From Apium graveolens (Eukaryota > Streptophyta > Magnoliopsida > Apiales > Apiaceae): a DNA stretch of 64,000 bases. Position 1 is the stretch's first letter; every line of letters begins with the position of its first letter. Below are positions 1 through 11,291 of the stretch, piece after piece. The translations under genes were made by a program, and so were the position numbers. The notes under the pieces are model-generated. The model did not search any database. It saw nothing but the letters and a program-made list of their open reading frames with translations, and had not been told where the DNA came from. Where the stretch lies: contig NC_133650.1 of assembly GCF_009905375.1 (NCBI RefSeq), positions 150,567,867-150,631,866 of the forward strand, given 5' to 3'.

Positions 1-1226
1 CAAAAAAATTGAGCTAGCTATATCCTCCACAAGCTATATGGGGAAAACTAGTAAGCCGAATCAAATTTAAGGAACTATGGACCCTGCTGGCACCCTGGTC
101 CGAGTTTCAACCAACCATCCTTCTAAAGGCAATTTCATATCATCTGCAAGTGACTCGCCAACCACTGAATTAACTTTTTTAAGGCTTCAACCTTCGTCAT
201 TGGATCTTGAATCGTTTCTGCTGCCTTCATTGCTGAAAAAACAACTTGATATAGAGCCTTCATTCCTCCTGACAGTCAACTTTTTTTTGCCTTCTATAAC
301 TAGGACCATCTAACTACAGAGGTTACTGATGAAATTCATTGCCATGGAATATCAAATGGAATTCTGAAATCAATGAATCAATTATAAAGGAAAGATAGGC
401 GAAGAATATGTAGATATGACTGAAAGCAACCATACAAGTACATAAGATTTCCAGTCTTAGTACCATATAGTTTACAACGCATAATTAGGCGGCGTCCCAC
501 CCGGCCTTTTGTCACACGGACAAATAGTCAAACCATATGAATTGTATGCCACAATCAACCGATAGAATTACCGAGGAAGGAAACAATGATTAAATAGAAA
601 ATTAATGGATGGGGAGGAGAATCTGGGTTATGATGAAATCAACACAACCTTGGGTTTTCTTATTTCGAGGTTTGACTTTCTTACAGAAAAAGAAATTTAT
701 TTGGTGATACATTATCATTATGGGAAATAAAATATAACTTAAGAAGGGTTCAAGATACAACAACAATACTAATCCACATACACAACAAAACTTGGCTATC
801 CTAGCAGCCGCTGACTAATATCATAACATACTAACTGAACCCACCGAGGTTGTACACTCGGTCCAATGACATCACTAGGCATGGAAGAGTGACATATTAG
901 GATGGCACTGAGGTCTCTCCAGTCAAGACATCAAGGGTTCGTTCAAAATCTGAACTCTCGGAATCAGACCCGCTCTCTCGTGAGGGAGAACTAGAAATCT
1001 CTATCGGGCTCTGTCACTAATAATATATATTTATACGAGGGAAACACACTAAAAGTTAGGGCGGTTCCATCAAAACCTTAATAGATGTCAGGGTTACGCC
1101 TTCGAAACCTTCGACTGGACTCTTAGACTCGCTCCTCTGAATGAGTTGCTGACTCACACCTTCGAATACAATGTCCTACACCTTTTTGACTCTATTCCTA
1201 AACTAAATCATGGACTTAAACCTGTA
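1..1226 (-). other. Leader/5' internal part of minus-strand LTR element G; no recognised gene
   Basis: This stretch lies just inside the primer-binding site at 1227-1238, so on the minus strand it is the 5' untranslated leader and possibly the start of an internal region. I recognise no Gag motif on either strand. A short serine-rich open stretch without ATG lies on the minus strand at 897-1013 (reads ISSSPSRESGSDSESSDF). The plus-strand frame at 77-313 has no recognisable motif and I do not call it a gene. The element may continue beyond the window's left edge. Confidence 0.5.
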
Positions 1227-1238
1227 GCTCTGATACCA
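1227..1238 (-). other. Primer-binding site of element G (tRNA-iMet type)
   Basis: The plus strand reads GCTCTGATACCA, whose complement TGGTATCAGAGC matches the 3' end of initiator tRNA-Met, the usual primer of Tekay-like chromoviruses and many Copia elements. It sits 3 bases from the LTR edge TGTGACGG at 1242, which fixes the element's orientation as minus. Confidence 0.85.
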
Positions 1239-1241
1239 ACC

Positions 1242-2549
1242 TGTGACGGCCTCAACCTCGGGGTCAGGAGTTGACATCATGAACATCAACAAACCATAAA
1301 TAGAACACAACCAACTCAATAATAGTCCATAAACACAACCCCCTTTCCAAGATCTTTTCCATATTTAAGTATGATTTAGGCTACCCAACTATTACACTAC
1401 CAAATTCATTTAAACAAGTCTGATACAACTGTCTTATTACAGCAACTCAATAGACCTACAACAGGTCTGGCATAACTACCTCATAAGAACTTGATAGAGA
1501 AGGAGCAGACACTCTACCCTGGCTACAGTTAACAATAGGTCTTCTAGCAGGCACTCGATCTCTAGGAGACTGAAATAAGGTAATATAGAGATATAAAAAA
1601 CAATGAGCCAACGAATGCTCAGCAGTACCAGATATATTAATAAATAGGTTATAGATTTCTTACCAATGATTAAGTAAAAAGTTTAAATCCTTTTTAAGAA
1701 CTGGAAATCACATTATACAAGCATGCTTTTCCAAAACCAAACACAATATAAACAGAATAAAGAGTTCCAAAACTTTGACTTTGGCATGCTAGCCTTTTTC
1801 TGAATAAATTGACTTTAAACATTTTCAAAATTGAATGAATCAGTCATATTGGACATTCAACAGGTGAAGATAGCTGATAAGTCTAACAACTAACGGTTGT
1901 CCAGAATAAAGAATGTGTTCCGGAATTGGGAGACTGGCTAGGTCTTCCCCATGCTGGACTATTCGGTTAAATAATGTACACAACCGCATTAGCCTCTTAT
2001 GCCACATCTGTTGGGCCATTACTGAATAATAGGCCTCTTACACAACTCCAAAAGATTACCTAATTTCCCTTTTTACTTCTTTCCAAATTCCACGACATAG
2101 GTGGACAAAACATTCCATGATATAGGTGGACAAAACATTCCACGACATAGGTGGACAAAACATTTCACGACATAGGTGGACAAAACATTTCCACTTTATC
2201 CAGTTTTCAAATCCGTTTATGCCTATCTAGTTTTAAAATAATATTTATTACAACATATGTTCCAAAAACTTTTCGAATATCAATAGTAAATAGAGATAGG
2301 TAATCCACGAGTTACTATTCCCCAAAAAAAATTTGAATAAAACAGAATTTTAAAACAAGGGAATGCGTAAATTAAATCATTTTGATCAAGTATGAATACG
2401 TTAATCAAATAATGCAACCATATTTATTCAAAAGTACTGAACCATGAAAGATATGGTTATAGTTACTTTTCTTGGTGAGCTTTATCGACTAAACATCAGA
2501 CTATCGTTAGTCCTACTTCAACGTTCGAGTCTTTCAACTAGAACCTTGC
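1242..2549 (-). mobile_element. Partial 5' LTR of element G, cut by the Athila insertion
   Basis: It begins TGTGACGGCCTCAACCTCGG next to the PBS, so this is the U5 side of a minus-strand 5' LTR. The opening (TG...CTCAACCTCGGGGTCAGGAG) resembles the opening of the E LTR at 45935 (CCGGGGTCGGGGATCC), suggesting a related chromovirus. A TGAGC...GCTCA inverted repeat lies at 1604-1621 and a 4 x 25 bp tandem repeat at 2090-2189. The sequence stops at 2549, where an Athila LTR starts. The rest of this LTR is not found in the window. Confidence 0.75.
2090..2189. repeat. 4 x 25-bp tandem repeat in LTR G
   Basis: Four head-to-tail copies of CACGACATAGGTGGACAAAAC plus CATTC-like spacer bases start at 2090, 2115, 2140 and 2165. 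Copy 2 has two transitions (CATGATAT) and copy 4 starts with T. The repeat lies inside the LTR and is non-coding. Confidence 0.95.
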
Positions 2550-2796
2550 TGTTGTGTGGCATTTATGACACTTTATAACGCTCCATTAAGCTGTGAATTG
2601 ATGCTTTGATACTCAAATTGTTGGTGTTTTAATGTGTTTTCTAGCATTTTTGCATTTCAGGCTTTAATCCGAGATTCAGGTGAATTAGCACTGTTTTTAT
2701 GCTAATATGGTGTTAGGATGGTGTTCAAGGAATAAAGCTCGGGAAACCAACTCATTGCAGCAAGAAAAGATGAAAAATATATTTTTCTCCAGAAGG

Positions 2797-2909
2797 CCAG
2801 CGCGCCCGCGCTGATCAAGCGCGCGCCCGCGCTGATCAAGCGCGCCCGCGCCCAAACTTCAGAGACAGCGCGCCCGCGGTGATCAAAAGCGCGGCCGTGC
2901 CGGGTCGGG
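2797..2909. repeat. GC-rich palindromic block in LTR1
   Basis: Tandem imperfect copies of GCGCGCCCGCGCTGATCAAG stand out in an AT-rich context. Equivalent blocks occur in LTR2, LTR3 and the B LTR, and a second set occurs between pol and ORF3 of each Athila unit. The block lies about 60 bp upstream of the TATA box, so it is in U3. Confidence 0.85.
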
Positions 2910-2970
2910 ATGTTAAAATCCTGATTTTACCTGGCTTCTAATTGGAGGACTTCTACTTTGCGTGAGCTGC

Positions 2971-2980
2971 TATATATACA
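2971..2980 (+). promoter_or_regulatory. TATA box of LTR1
   Basis: TATATATACA follows GTGAGCTGC. The aligned positions in LTR2 (34663) and LTR3 (44525) also hold TATATATA, and B has TATATAAG at 14527. This is the expected LTR core promoter, and the start site would lie about 30 bp downstream. Confidence 0.65.
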
Positions 2981-3978
2981 TAAATAAAGGACGTTTTTCA
3001 TAAGGAGACGTACCATAGCACAAGGAGAAGGTGTAAGAAGACCGTTTTAGCACGATTCAACGAAGGTGAAGAAGATCTTATTTTTATTTGTGATTCTTTG
3101 TTCTAAGTTGTAACTTTGGATGCTAGTTTTCTTATTCGTGAACCTATACTCTTATTTCGTACTTGGTTTATTATTTATTCAGTATAAAGACTACATTTAT
3201 TATACCATGCTTTCATCGGAACCCACGTTGATGATGAGTCCGATTATGGGATAATCATTATTGTGGGGTTCTAGCGGATTTATTTATGGATTTCTTTAGT
3301 AAAATTGTTTCAATACCTTAGTGTGTGGTGATTGTATGATAACCTAGTATTAGTTGTACTTATTCGTGTTATGAGTGTCGCGGACTTATAAGATAATGTG
3401 TTAATCTTTAATGAAGCGACAGTGAATTTAAGGATTTAGAACTTGCCATGTTAGCATAGGTTCATGTGTTATTGTTATGCATGATTCGTAGGTAATTTTA
3501 ACCATCTTACCTGCCCTACATAATCATGATAGATAACTTGTGCATTAAGCCATTATGTTGTCAGCTTCTATCTCTTTTGTTGATGTCTGGTAGTATATTA
3601 TTCATGTAACGAAAGTTGGCGTTTAGCAGTTTCGTGTTATCTGATTAGTATCATCACCACTGCATGCTAAGGTTAAGATCAATAAGGGTATTGAATGAAG
3701 TATTTAATGAAGTTAGAATCTCATGTTTATGTTATATAATATCCAACTCTCTTTAATCTCTTAGTTATAATTGCTAGTTTAATTTGTAGTTAATAATCAA
3801 ACCCAAATTGTTATCATCTTAACATTGAATAATAACCATATCATTGGTGTATAAGTGCATAAATCACATAGTTAACCTAAACCAGTCCCTGTGGGAAAGA
3901 ACTAGAAATAATTATATATTACTTGCGATCGCGTATACTTGCATGAATATTATTGCATGTTTAGCCCTAACAAGTTTT

Positions 3979-3997
3979 TGGCGCCGATGTCGGGGAC
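3979..3997 (+). other. Primer-binding site, tRNA-Asp type (decayed)
   Basis: TGGCGCCGATGTCGGGGAC is the Athila-lineage PBS complementary to the 3' end of tRNA-Asp. Compared with the sites at 5796 and 35716 (TGGCGCCGCTGCCGGGGAC) it carries C-to-A and C-to-T changes. It lies 6 bases after the LTR end. Confidence 0.8.
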
Positions 3998-4117
3998 TGT
4001 AGTGTTAACTTTTAATTTATGTGTTTGTCATCAGTGATCGTTAAAGTTCATTGACTCGAACAATGTTACTTACTTACTCTTTTTCTTGTCATGTTTCAGG
4101 TACTCTAGCGATCGTGT

Positions 4118-5693
4118 ATGCATATGCGTTGGCGAGCTCATAGGAGAATTCTGGATAAAGACTAGGAAAAAGTTGTAGGGGAGCGAAGGGAAGATTTTGA
4201 GGATGAAGAGAAAGTAAAAGAAGAAGAGAAAATTAAAGAACCACCTTTAATAGAGATGGGAGATCAAGCAGATAATCCTAAGGCTTTGATGGACTATTCT
4301 CAGCCGAAGATCAATGATATTCAGTCAAGCATCATCAGACCAGCCATCACGGATAACACTTTTAAGATCAAGTCGAGCACGATTCAGATGATACAGAACT
4401 CAGTTCAGTTTGGGGGTTCTCCTACTGAAGACCCCAACATGCACCTCAGGGATTTTATCGAGATCTGTGACACTTTCAAGTACAAGGATGTGACTGAAGA
4501 TGCTATTAAGCTGCGACTATTCCTATTCTTTTTGAGGGATAAAGTGAAGTGCTGGTTACATTCTCTACTACCAGGGTTTATCACCAGATGGGAGGATCTT
4601 GCTCAAAAGTTTCTCACTAAATTCTTTCCTATGGCGAAGACGGCTGTAATCAGGAAAGCGCTTCCTCAGTTTGCTCAGCAAACTGGTGAATCTCTATGTG
4701 AGGCTTGAGATCGGTATAAGGAGATGCTAAGGAAGTTCCCACACCATGACATGCCTGATTGGATGATTATAAACTGTTTCTACAATGGTTTAGGCGCACA
4801 ATCTAAACCTATGCTCGATGCAGCATATGGTGGAGCCTTATGGGCTAAAAGCTATAACGAAGCTTAGGTGTTGATTGAGCTAATGGAAGCTAATGAATAC
4901 CAGAATCCTACGCAAAGAATGTTGCAAGGCAAAGTAGTAGGAATTTTGGAGGTGGATACAACTACTACTATAGCTGCTCAACTTCAAGCTTTGATGATGA
5001 AAGTGGACTCTTTGGCTAATTATGGAGTTAATCAAATCACTAGTGTTTATGAGATTTGTGTGTGGGCACTTGAAACTGAGCAGTGTGCTATTTCTAGCGA
5101 ATCAACTCAATTTGTGAGCAACTTTCAGAGATCACAGCAACAAACTCCAGCCACTTATCATCCAAATAACCACAATCATCCTAACTTCAGCTGGAGAAAC
5201 AATCAGAATACGGTACAATAATCTTATCATCCATACACAGCAAAGCAGTATAACCCTCCTGGTTTTCACCAACCGCAATATGCCCTGAAGCAACAACTTC
5301 AACTTCAACAGTTACCTCAAGCTAATGAAAAATATGAATTGGAGGAGTTGAGGCTCATGTGCAGGAGCCAAGTTGTTTCTATCAAAACCTTGGAGAATCA
5401 GATTGGGCAAATTGCTAATACATTACCGAATCATCAACTTGGCACGCTTCCGAGCGATACTGAAGTGCCAGGCAAGAAGGAATCTAAGGAGCATGTTAAA
5501 GCAATCACATTGAGGTCTGGTAAGGTTGCGAATCCTGAAAAAGATAAGACTCCAGATTCTGAAGTGGAGGCTGAAGAAGAAGAAGTGCAGAAGGTAGGCA
5601 AAGTGGAACCAAGAAAGACTACTATTGAGCACACTCCTCCTGAGAGTAATATATGGGAGAAACAGATCTATCCTCCACCTCCTTTTCCTAAGA
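4118..5693 (+). pseudogene. Athila gag, broken and truncated (element A)
   Basis: This is a Gag remnant, the structural protein that would form the cytoplasmic particle. The first conserved ATG is at 4118; a stop (TAG) follows at 4163. The frame then stays constant through 4256-4708, 4868-5221 and 5339-5693 with stops at 4706 (TGA), 4865 (TAG) and 5219 (TAA). The core Gag motif is visible (LFFLRDKVKCWLHSLLPG, then a QKFLTKFFPMA helix), as is a C-terminal PPPPFPKR proline run. It resembles D gag (MGDQA..NPKALMDYS) more than B gag. I see no CCHC zinc knuckle. The sequence leaves the Gag homology at about 5693 and runs straight into an LTR end, so roughly 260 bp up to the protease are missing. 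Confidence 0.85.
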
Positions 5694-5789
5694 GGCTGAG
5701 TCTCTGTGGGAACGAACTAGAAAGTATTCTATATTACTTGTGAACGCGTATACTTGCGTGTATTATTAGCGCGTGTTTTCGACCTAACA
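5694..5789 (+). mobile_element. Last ~96 bp of the 5' LTR of Athila element B
   Basis: This matches the end of the B 3' LTR at 28788-28877 (TGTGGGAAC.AACTAG ... TATTATTAGCGCGTG ... CCTAACA) and is followed by the PBS. The first ~1.35 kb of the LTR is gone. The join to the upstream gag falls in a shared CTGAGTCT-like stretch. See the deletion finding. Confidence 0.85.
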
Positions 5790-5795
5790 AGTTTT

Positions 5796-5814
5796 TGGCG
5801 CCGCTGCCGGGGAC
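5796..5814 (+). other. Primer-binding site of Athila B (tRNA-Asp type)
   Basis: TGGCGCCGCTGCCGGGGAC lies 6 bases after the LTR end CCTAACA. The same 19-mer recurs at 35716. The 5' leader runs from here to about 5926 and contains GTGTTTCAGGTACT, an acceptor-like sequence conserved ahead of all three gag starts. Confidence 0.85.
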
Positions 5815-6058
5815 TCGGCGTTTTTGTTTAGTTTATGTACTTACCATCAGTCATCATTAGGACTCAGTGATTAAGACGTGTTACTTATTGTTTCCAGTTG
5901 TGTTTCAGGTACTTTAGCGAGCATTTATACAAACACGTTCTCGTACTCGCAAGAGGACTTTAGATACGGCTGAGGAGACAGATGAAGTTCTTGATATTCT
6001 GGAGAAGATAGATTTTGAAGATTCAGATTCAGGAAGTGAGCAGAAAGAGCCAGTAATC

Positions 6059-9000
6059 ATGGGTGATCTTATTGTTCCGGCAGATCCAGCTCTTATGGAC
6101 TTTTCTCGGCCTAAAATTGATGACATTCAGTCTAGCATCATGCACCCGGCTATTGAGGCCAATAACTTTGAAATCAAGTCGGGCACTATTCAGATGGTGC
6201 AGAATTCTGTTTCTTTTGGAGGTGCTGCGACTGAAGACCCCAACATGCACATAAGGAATTTTATCGAGATCTGTAGTACTTTCAAATATAATGGTGTGAC
6301 TGATGAGGCTATCAAGCTGAGGCTTTTCCCATTCTCACTGAGGGATAAAGCTAAGGACTGGTTACATTCTGAACCAGCTGGGTCTATCACTACTTGGCAA
6401 GATCTTGCACAAAAGTTTCTGGTGAAGTTTTATCCAATGGCGAAGACTGCGGCTATGAGGAGTGCTCTTACTCAGTTTACGCAGCAACCTACAGAATCTA
6501 TGTGCGAAGCTTGGGAGCGCAACAAGGAGATGTTGAGAAAGTGTCCACATCATGGAATGCCTGATTGGATGGTGATCACTGGTTTCTATAATGGTTTGGG
6601 GGCCCAATCTCGGCCCATGCTCGATGTAGCAGCTGGAGGCGCCTTATGGGACAAAAGCTATACGGAGGCTTATAATCTTATTGAGACTATGGCTGCAAAT
6701 GAGCATCAAAACCTGACTCAAAGGATGATCCCTGGGAAGGTAGCAGGTATTTTGGAAGTTGATGCAGCTACAGCTATTGCAGCGCAGCTCCAAGCGCTAT
6801 CTATGAAGGTCGATTCTCTAGCCACTTATGGAGTCAATCAGATAGCTATGGTCTGTGAGCTTTGTGCAGTTTCTCATGCTACGGATCAGCATTCTCTTGT
6901 TAATAAATCTGTTCAGTATGTGAACAATTATCAGCGACCGCAGCAGCCTGTACCAGCTACTTATCATCCTAACAACAGAAATCATCCAAATTTCAGCTGG
7001 AGTAATAATCAGAATGCTATTCAGCAACCATATCAGCAAGGCGTAAGTAAACAGTTCAATCCACCTGGATTCCAGCAACCACAACATTATGCTCAAAGGC
7101 AATCATATCCTCAACAAGGAGGTGCAGCTCCACCCTCTAGTGCTGATTTTGAGGAACTTAAGCTGTTATGCAAAAGTCAGGCGGTCTCTATCAAGACCTT
7201 GGAAAATCAAATCGGTCAAATAGCCAATGCAGTGCTTAATCGTCAACCTGACACACTTCCCAGTGAGACTGAAGTGCCAGGCAGGAAGGAAGCTAAAGAG
7301 CAAGTCAAGGCTATTACCTTAAGGTCTGGAAAAGTTGTTGATGCTGAAAAAGCAAAAGAAGGAGAAGCTGAAGTTGGTGATGAAGAAGCTAAGCAAAAGG
7401 AGAAAGCAGCGGAACCAAGGAAGACTACTATTGAACACACTCTGCCTGAGGGTAATACAGGGGAGAAACAGCTCTATCCTCCACCACCTTTCCCTAAGAG
7501 ATTGCAACAACAAAAGCTGGATAAGCAGTTCGGTAAGTTTCTGGAGGTGTTCAAGAAACTTCACATCAACATACCTTTCGCTGAGGCTCTGGAGCAAATG
7601 CCTAGTTATGCGAAATTTATGAAGATTATTCTTTCAAGGAAGGTGAAACTGGATGATCTTGAGACCGTTGCTTTAACGGAAGAATGCAGTGCTGTGCTGC
7701 AACAAAAGTTACCTCCAAAGCTTAAAGATCCAGGTAGCTTCACCATTCCTTGCACCATTGGCAAGTTGTCTTTTGACAAGTGCCTCTATGATTTGGGAGC
7801 AAGTATCAATCTGATGCCGTTGTCGATCTTCAAAAAGTTGAATTTACCTGATCCAAAACCCACCTACATGTCTCTACAATTGGCTGATCGGTCTATCACA
7901 TACCCACGACGCATAATGGAGGATGTGGTAGTAAAGGTAGATAAGCTCTTCTTTCCTGCAGACTTTGTTATTCTGGATTTCGAGGAAGATAAGAAGATTC
8001 CCATAATCTTGGGGAGACCTTTCTTGGCTACAGGCTGTACCTTGATAGATGTGCAGAAAGGTGAACTTACTATGAGGGTGCAGGATCAGGATGTGACATT
8101 CAATGTATTCAAAGCAATGAAATTCCCTACAGAAGATGATGAGTGCTTAAAAGTGGATTTGATTGATTCTGCGGTTACTTCAGAACTTGATCATATGTTA
8201 ATGTCTGATGCATTAGAGAAGGCCTTAGTGGGGGATTTTGATAGTGATGATGAGGATGGCAACGAGCAATTACAATATCTAAATGCTTATCCATGGAGGC
8301 GAAAGTTAGACATGCCATTTGAATCTCTTGGTACTTTTGACCTCAAAAATGCTGAAGGAAAGCTCAAACCATCTATTGAGGAAGCACCTATCTTGGAGCT
8401 TAAACCATTTCCTGAACACTTGAGGTATGCTTTTTTAGGTGATGCATCTACTTTACCTGTTATTATTACATCTGACCTTTCAGGTAGTGAGGAGGACAAG
8501 CTCTTAAGGATCTTAAGAGAATTCAAATCGGCTATCGGATGGACTATAGCAGACATCAAGGGAATCAGCCCTTCATATTGCATGCATAAAATTCTGCTAG
8601 AGGAGGGTAGTAAGCCTATTGTTGAGCAACAATGCAGACTTAATCCTATCATGAAAGAAGTGGTGAAGAAAGAAATTCTGAAGTGGATGGATGCAGGAAT
8701 CATTTATCCTATTTCTGACAGTTCTTGGGTGAGCCCCGTGCAATGTGTACCTAAGAAAGGAGGTATTAATGTGGTAGCAAATGAGAAGAACGAGCTCATC
8801 CCCACTCGAACAATCACAGGATGGAGGGTATGCATGGACTACAGAAAGTTGAACAAGACCATGAGGAATGATCACTTCCCTCTTTCTTTTATTGATCAGA
8901 TGCTTGACAGGTTGGCCGGTCATGAGTATTATTGTCTTCTGGATGGTTATTCGGGGTATAATCAGATTTGTATTGCACCAGACGATCAAGAAAAGACTAC

Positions 9001-9862
9001 CTTCACTTGTCCATTTGGCACGTTTGCTTTTCGCAGAGTTTCATTTGGCTTATGTGGCGCACCGACCACTTTTCAGAGATGTATGATGGCTATATTCTCT
9101 GATATGATTGGAAATACTGTCGAGGTGTTCATGGAGGACTTCTCCGTCTTTGGACATTCGTATGATGAATGTTTGAGTAATCTTCGTGCAGTACTCAAAA
9201 GGTGTCTGGAAACTAATTTGGTGCTCAATTGGGAAAAATGTCACTTTATGGTGCGTGAAGGCATTATTCTTGGGCATAAGGTCTCTAGAAAGGGTCTCGA
9301 GGTGGACAAAGCCAAGGTGGGAGTCATTGAAAATCTTCCACCACCTGTTTCTGTGAAAGGAATCCGTAGTTTTCTTGGTCATGTGGGTTTTTATCGGTGT
9401 TTCATCAAAGACTTTTCAAAAATATCTAAGCCGTTGTGCAAATTGCTTGAGAAGGATGTGCCTTTCAAATTTGATGATGAATGCTTGATGGCATTCAAGA
9501 CTCGCAAGAAGATTTTGATAACTGCACCAGTTATTACAGCACCTGATTGGACAGAGCCTTTTGAGATGATGTGTGATGCAAGTGATTATGCGGTGGGCAG
9601 AATTCTTGGGCAGCGCAAGAATAATCTCTTTCATGTGATCTACTATGCTAGCAAGACCTTAAATGGGGCTCAAATGAACTACACCACTATTGAGAAGGAG
9701 CTCTTGGCTATAGTCTTTGGTTTCGAAAAAATTCGATCTTATTTGCTTGGGACAAAGGTGACAGTGTTCACTGATCATGCGGCCATTCACTATTTGGTTT
9801 CCAAGAAGGATTCGAAGCTAGACTCATTCGTTGGGTGCTCTTGCTACATGAATTTGAGTTAG
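6059..9862 (+). pseudogene. Athila B Gag-protease-RT-RNase H open frame
   Basis: A 1267-residue open frame encoding the Gag-Pol polyprotein that builds the particle and copies RNA to DNA. Gag core (FSLRDKAKDWLHSEPAG) lies near residues 92-108, a proline run PPPPFPKR near 480, and protease with Athila-style active site YDLGASINLMPLS near 575. RT spans about 914-1035 ([25 protein letters not shown]) and RNase H about 1160-1253 ([29 protein letters not shown]). No CCHC knuckle is visible. The first in-frame ATG is 6059, but the frame is open upstream to an ATA at 5927 aligned with the ATG of D gag, so the native start is probably lost. RT motif FMEDF at residues 1024-1028 has Glu1026 where C and D have Asp, so RT should be inactive. 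A 1-bp deletion near 9818 ends the frame prematurely. Confidence 0.88.
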
Positions 9863-10314
9863 AGATCAAGGATCGAAAAGGTACTGAGAATCAAGTAGTT
9901 GACCATCTCTCTAGATTGGAGAATCCCGAGTCTACTTCACATGATAAAATATTGATCAATGAATCTTTTCCGGACGAGCAGTTGTTCGCAGTTCAGGAGG
10001 AAGAGCCATGGTTCGTAGATATTGTGAATTATCTTGTCAGCAATATAATGCCTCCTAATTTGAATACAGCTCAAAAGAAGAAGTTTCTCCATGAGGTGAA
10101 GTGGTATATGTGGGATGAACCGTATTTGTTTAGACATGGAGCTGACCAGATCATCAGGAGATGTATCCCATTCTGTGAGACGGAGGGGATATTACGAGAT
10201 TGCCACTCCACAATTTATGGTGGACATTATGGTGGTGAGAAGACGATAGCTCGTATTCTACAAACAGGTTTTTTTGGACTACTTTATTTAAGGATTCTCA
10301 TCAGTTCATTTTAA
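9835..10314 (+). pseudogene. Athila B: RNase H tail and integrase zinc domain
   Basis: This is the continuation of the polyprotein in a second frame after the deletion near 9818. It begins with the end of RNase H ([23 protein letters not shown], as in C) and runs into the integrase N-terminal zinc region ([16 protein letters not shown]). A second frameshift in the T-rich stretch near 10268-10280 (GGTTTTTTTGGACT, where C and D read GGTTTCTTTTGGCC) breaks it before the CxxC half of the zinc finger, which is still readable as CDHCQRVGN just upstream of 10335 in the next frame. Confidence 0.82.
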
Positions 10315-10334
10315 GGTGTGATCATTGCCAAAGA

Positions 10335-11291
10335 GTGGGAAATCTTACGAGAAAGGATGAGATGCCGTTAAATGTGATGCTTGAAGTCGAGGTCTTTGAT
10401 GTTTGTGGAATCGATTTCATGAGGCCATTTGTCTCGTCTTGCAATAATCAGTACATCTTGCTGGCAGTCGATTATGTCTCAAAATGGGTAGAAGTCAAAG
10501 CTCTGCCAACGAATGATGCAAAGGTAGTGTTGAATTTTCTTCATAAACAGATTTTCACAAGGTTTGGAATGCCACGAGTAATCATAAGTGAAGAAGGGTC
10601 GCATTTCTGCAACCGTAAGTTCACTTCTATGATGCAGCGCTACAATGTGAATCATCGTGTTGCTACTGCCTATCATCCGCAAACGAATGGTCAAGCAAAA
10701 ATGTCTAATAGAGAGATCAAGCGCATTTTAGAGAAGGTTGTTTTTCCGTCAAGGAAGGATTGGTCTTTAAAGCTCGATGAAGCTGTGTGGGCTTACAGAA
10801 CAGCATATAAGACTCCACTTGGGATGTCCCCATTTCAACTTGTGTATCGTAAGGGATGTCATTTACCTGCGGAGCTTGAGCATAAGGCCTATTGGGCATT
10901 GAAGAGGTTGAACGTGGATCTAGATGCAGCTGGAAAGAAGCGAATGCTTCAGCTAAATGAACTGGATGAATTTCGACTCCAAGCGTATGAGAACAACAAA
11001 ATGTACAAGGAAAAAGTGGAAAGGTGGCACGACAGGAAGCTATATCCTAAGTCATTTATGCCGGGGCAGCAAGTTCTTTTATTTAACTCTCGTCTCCGAC
11101 TTTTTCCCGGGAAGTTGAAATCAAGGTGGTCTGGACCTTTTATTGTCAAAACTGTGTTTCCACATGGAGCGGTGGATATTTTTGAGAATAATCCGGACCA
11201 AGCATTCAAGGTTAATGGTCAGCATTTGAAGCATTACTATGGGGATATGGCAAACCGGGAAGTGGTTAGTGCCGTTTTGTTGTCAACTTGA
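10335..11291 (+). pseudogene. Athila B integrase core and C-terminal domain
   Basis: A 318-residue open frame with the integrase core that would insert the cDNA, and the C-terminal GPF-type module (SGPFIVKTV...GAVDIF...[12 protein letters not shown]). The first catalytic Asp (GIDFMRPF) is present. At the second site B reads ISEEGSHF where C has ISDEGSHF, and at the third B reads NGQAKMSN where C has NGQDEVSN and D has AEVSN, so the D and E of the DDE triad appear as E and K. The enzyme should be dead although the frame is open. The stop at 11289 precedes the conserved post-integrase block. Confidence 0.85.

Larger units (their letters stand above)
2550..3972 (+). mobile_element. Athila 5' LTR (LTR1) of the host element A/C
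   Basis: It starts TGTTGTGTGGCATTTATGAC and ends CCTAACA, followed by a tRNA-Asp-type PBS at 3979. It is about 1.42 kb and homologous along its length to LTR2 (34280) and LTR3 (44169), but visibly more diverged from them than they are from each other. It contains a GC-rich palindrome block at 2797-2909 and a TATA box at 2971-2980. It is flanked on the left by the pentamer CTTGC (2545-2549). Confidence 0.85.

Noticed and set aside
77..313. 78-codon plus-strand frame near the window start
   Set aside because: No motif and low-complexity leucine/serine content; the region lies in the leader of a minus-strand element.
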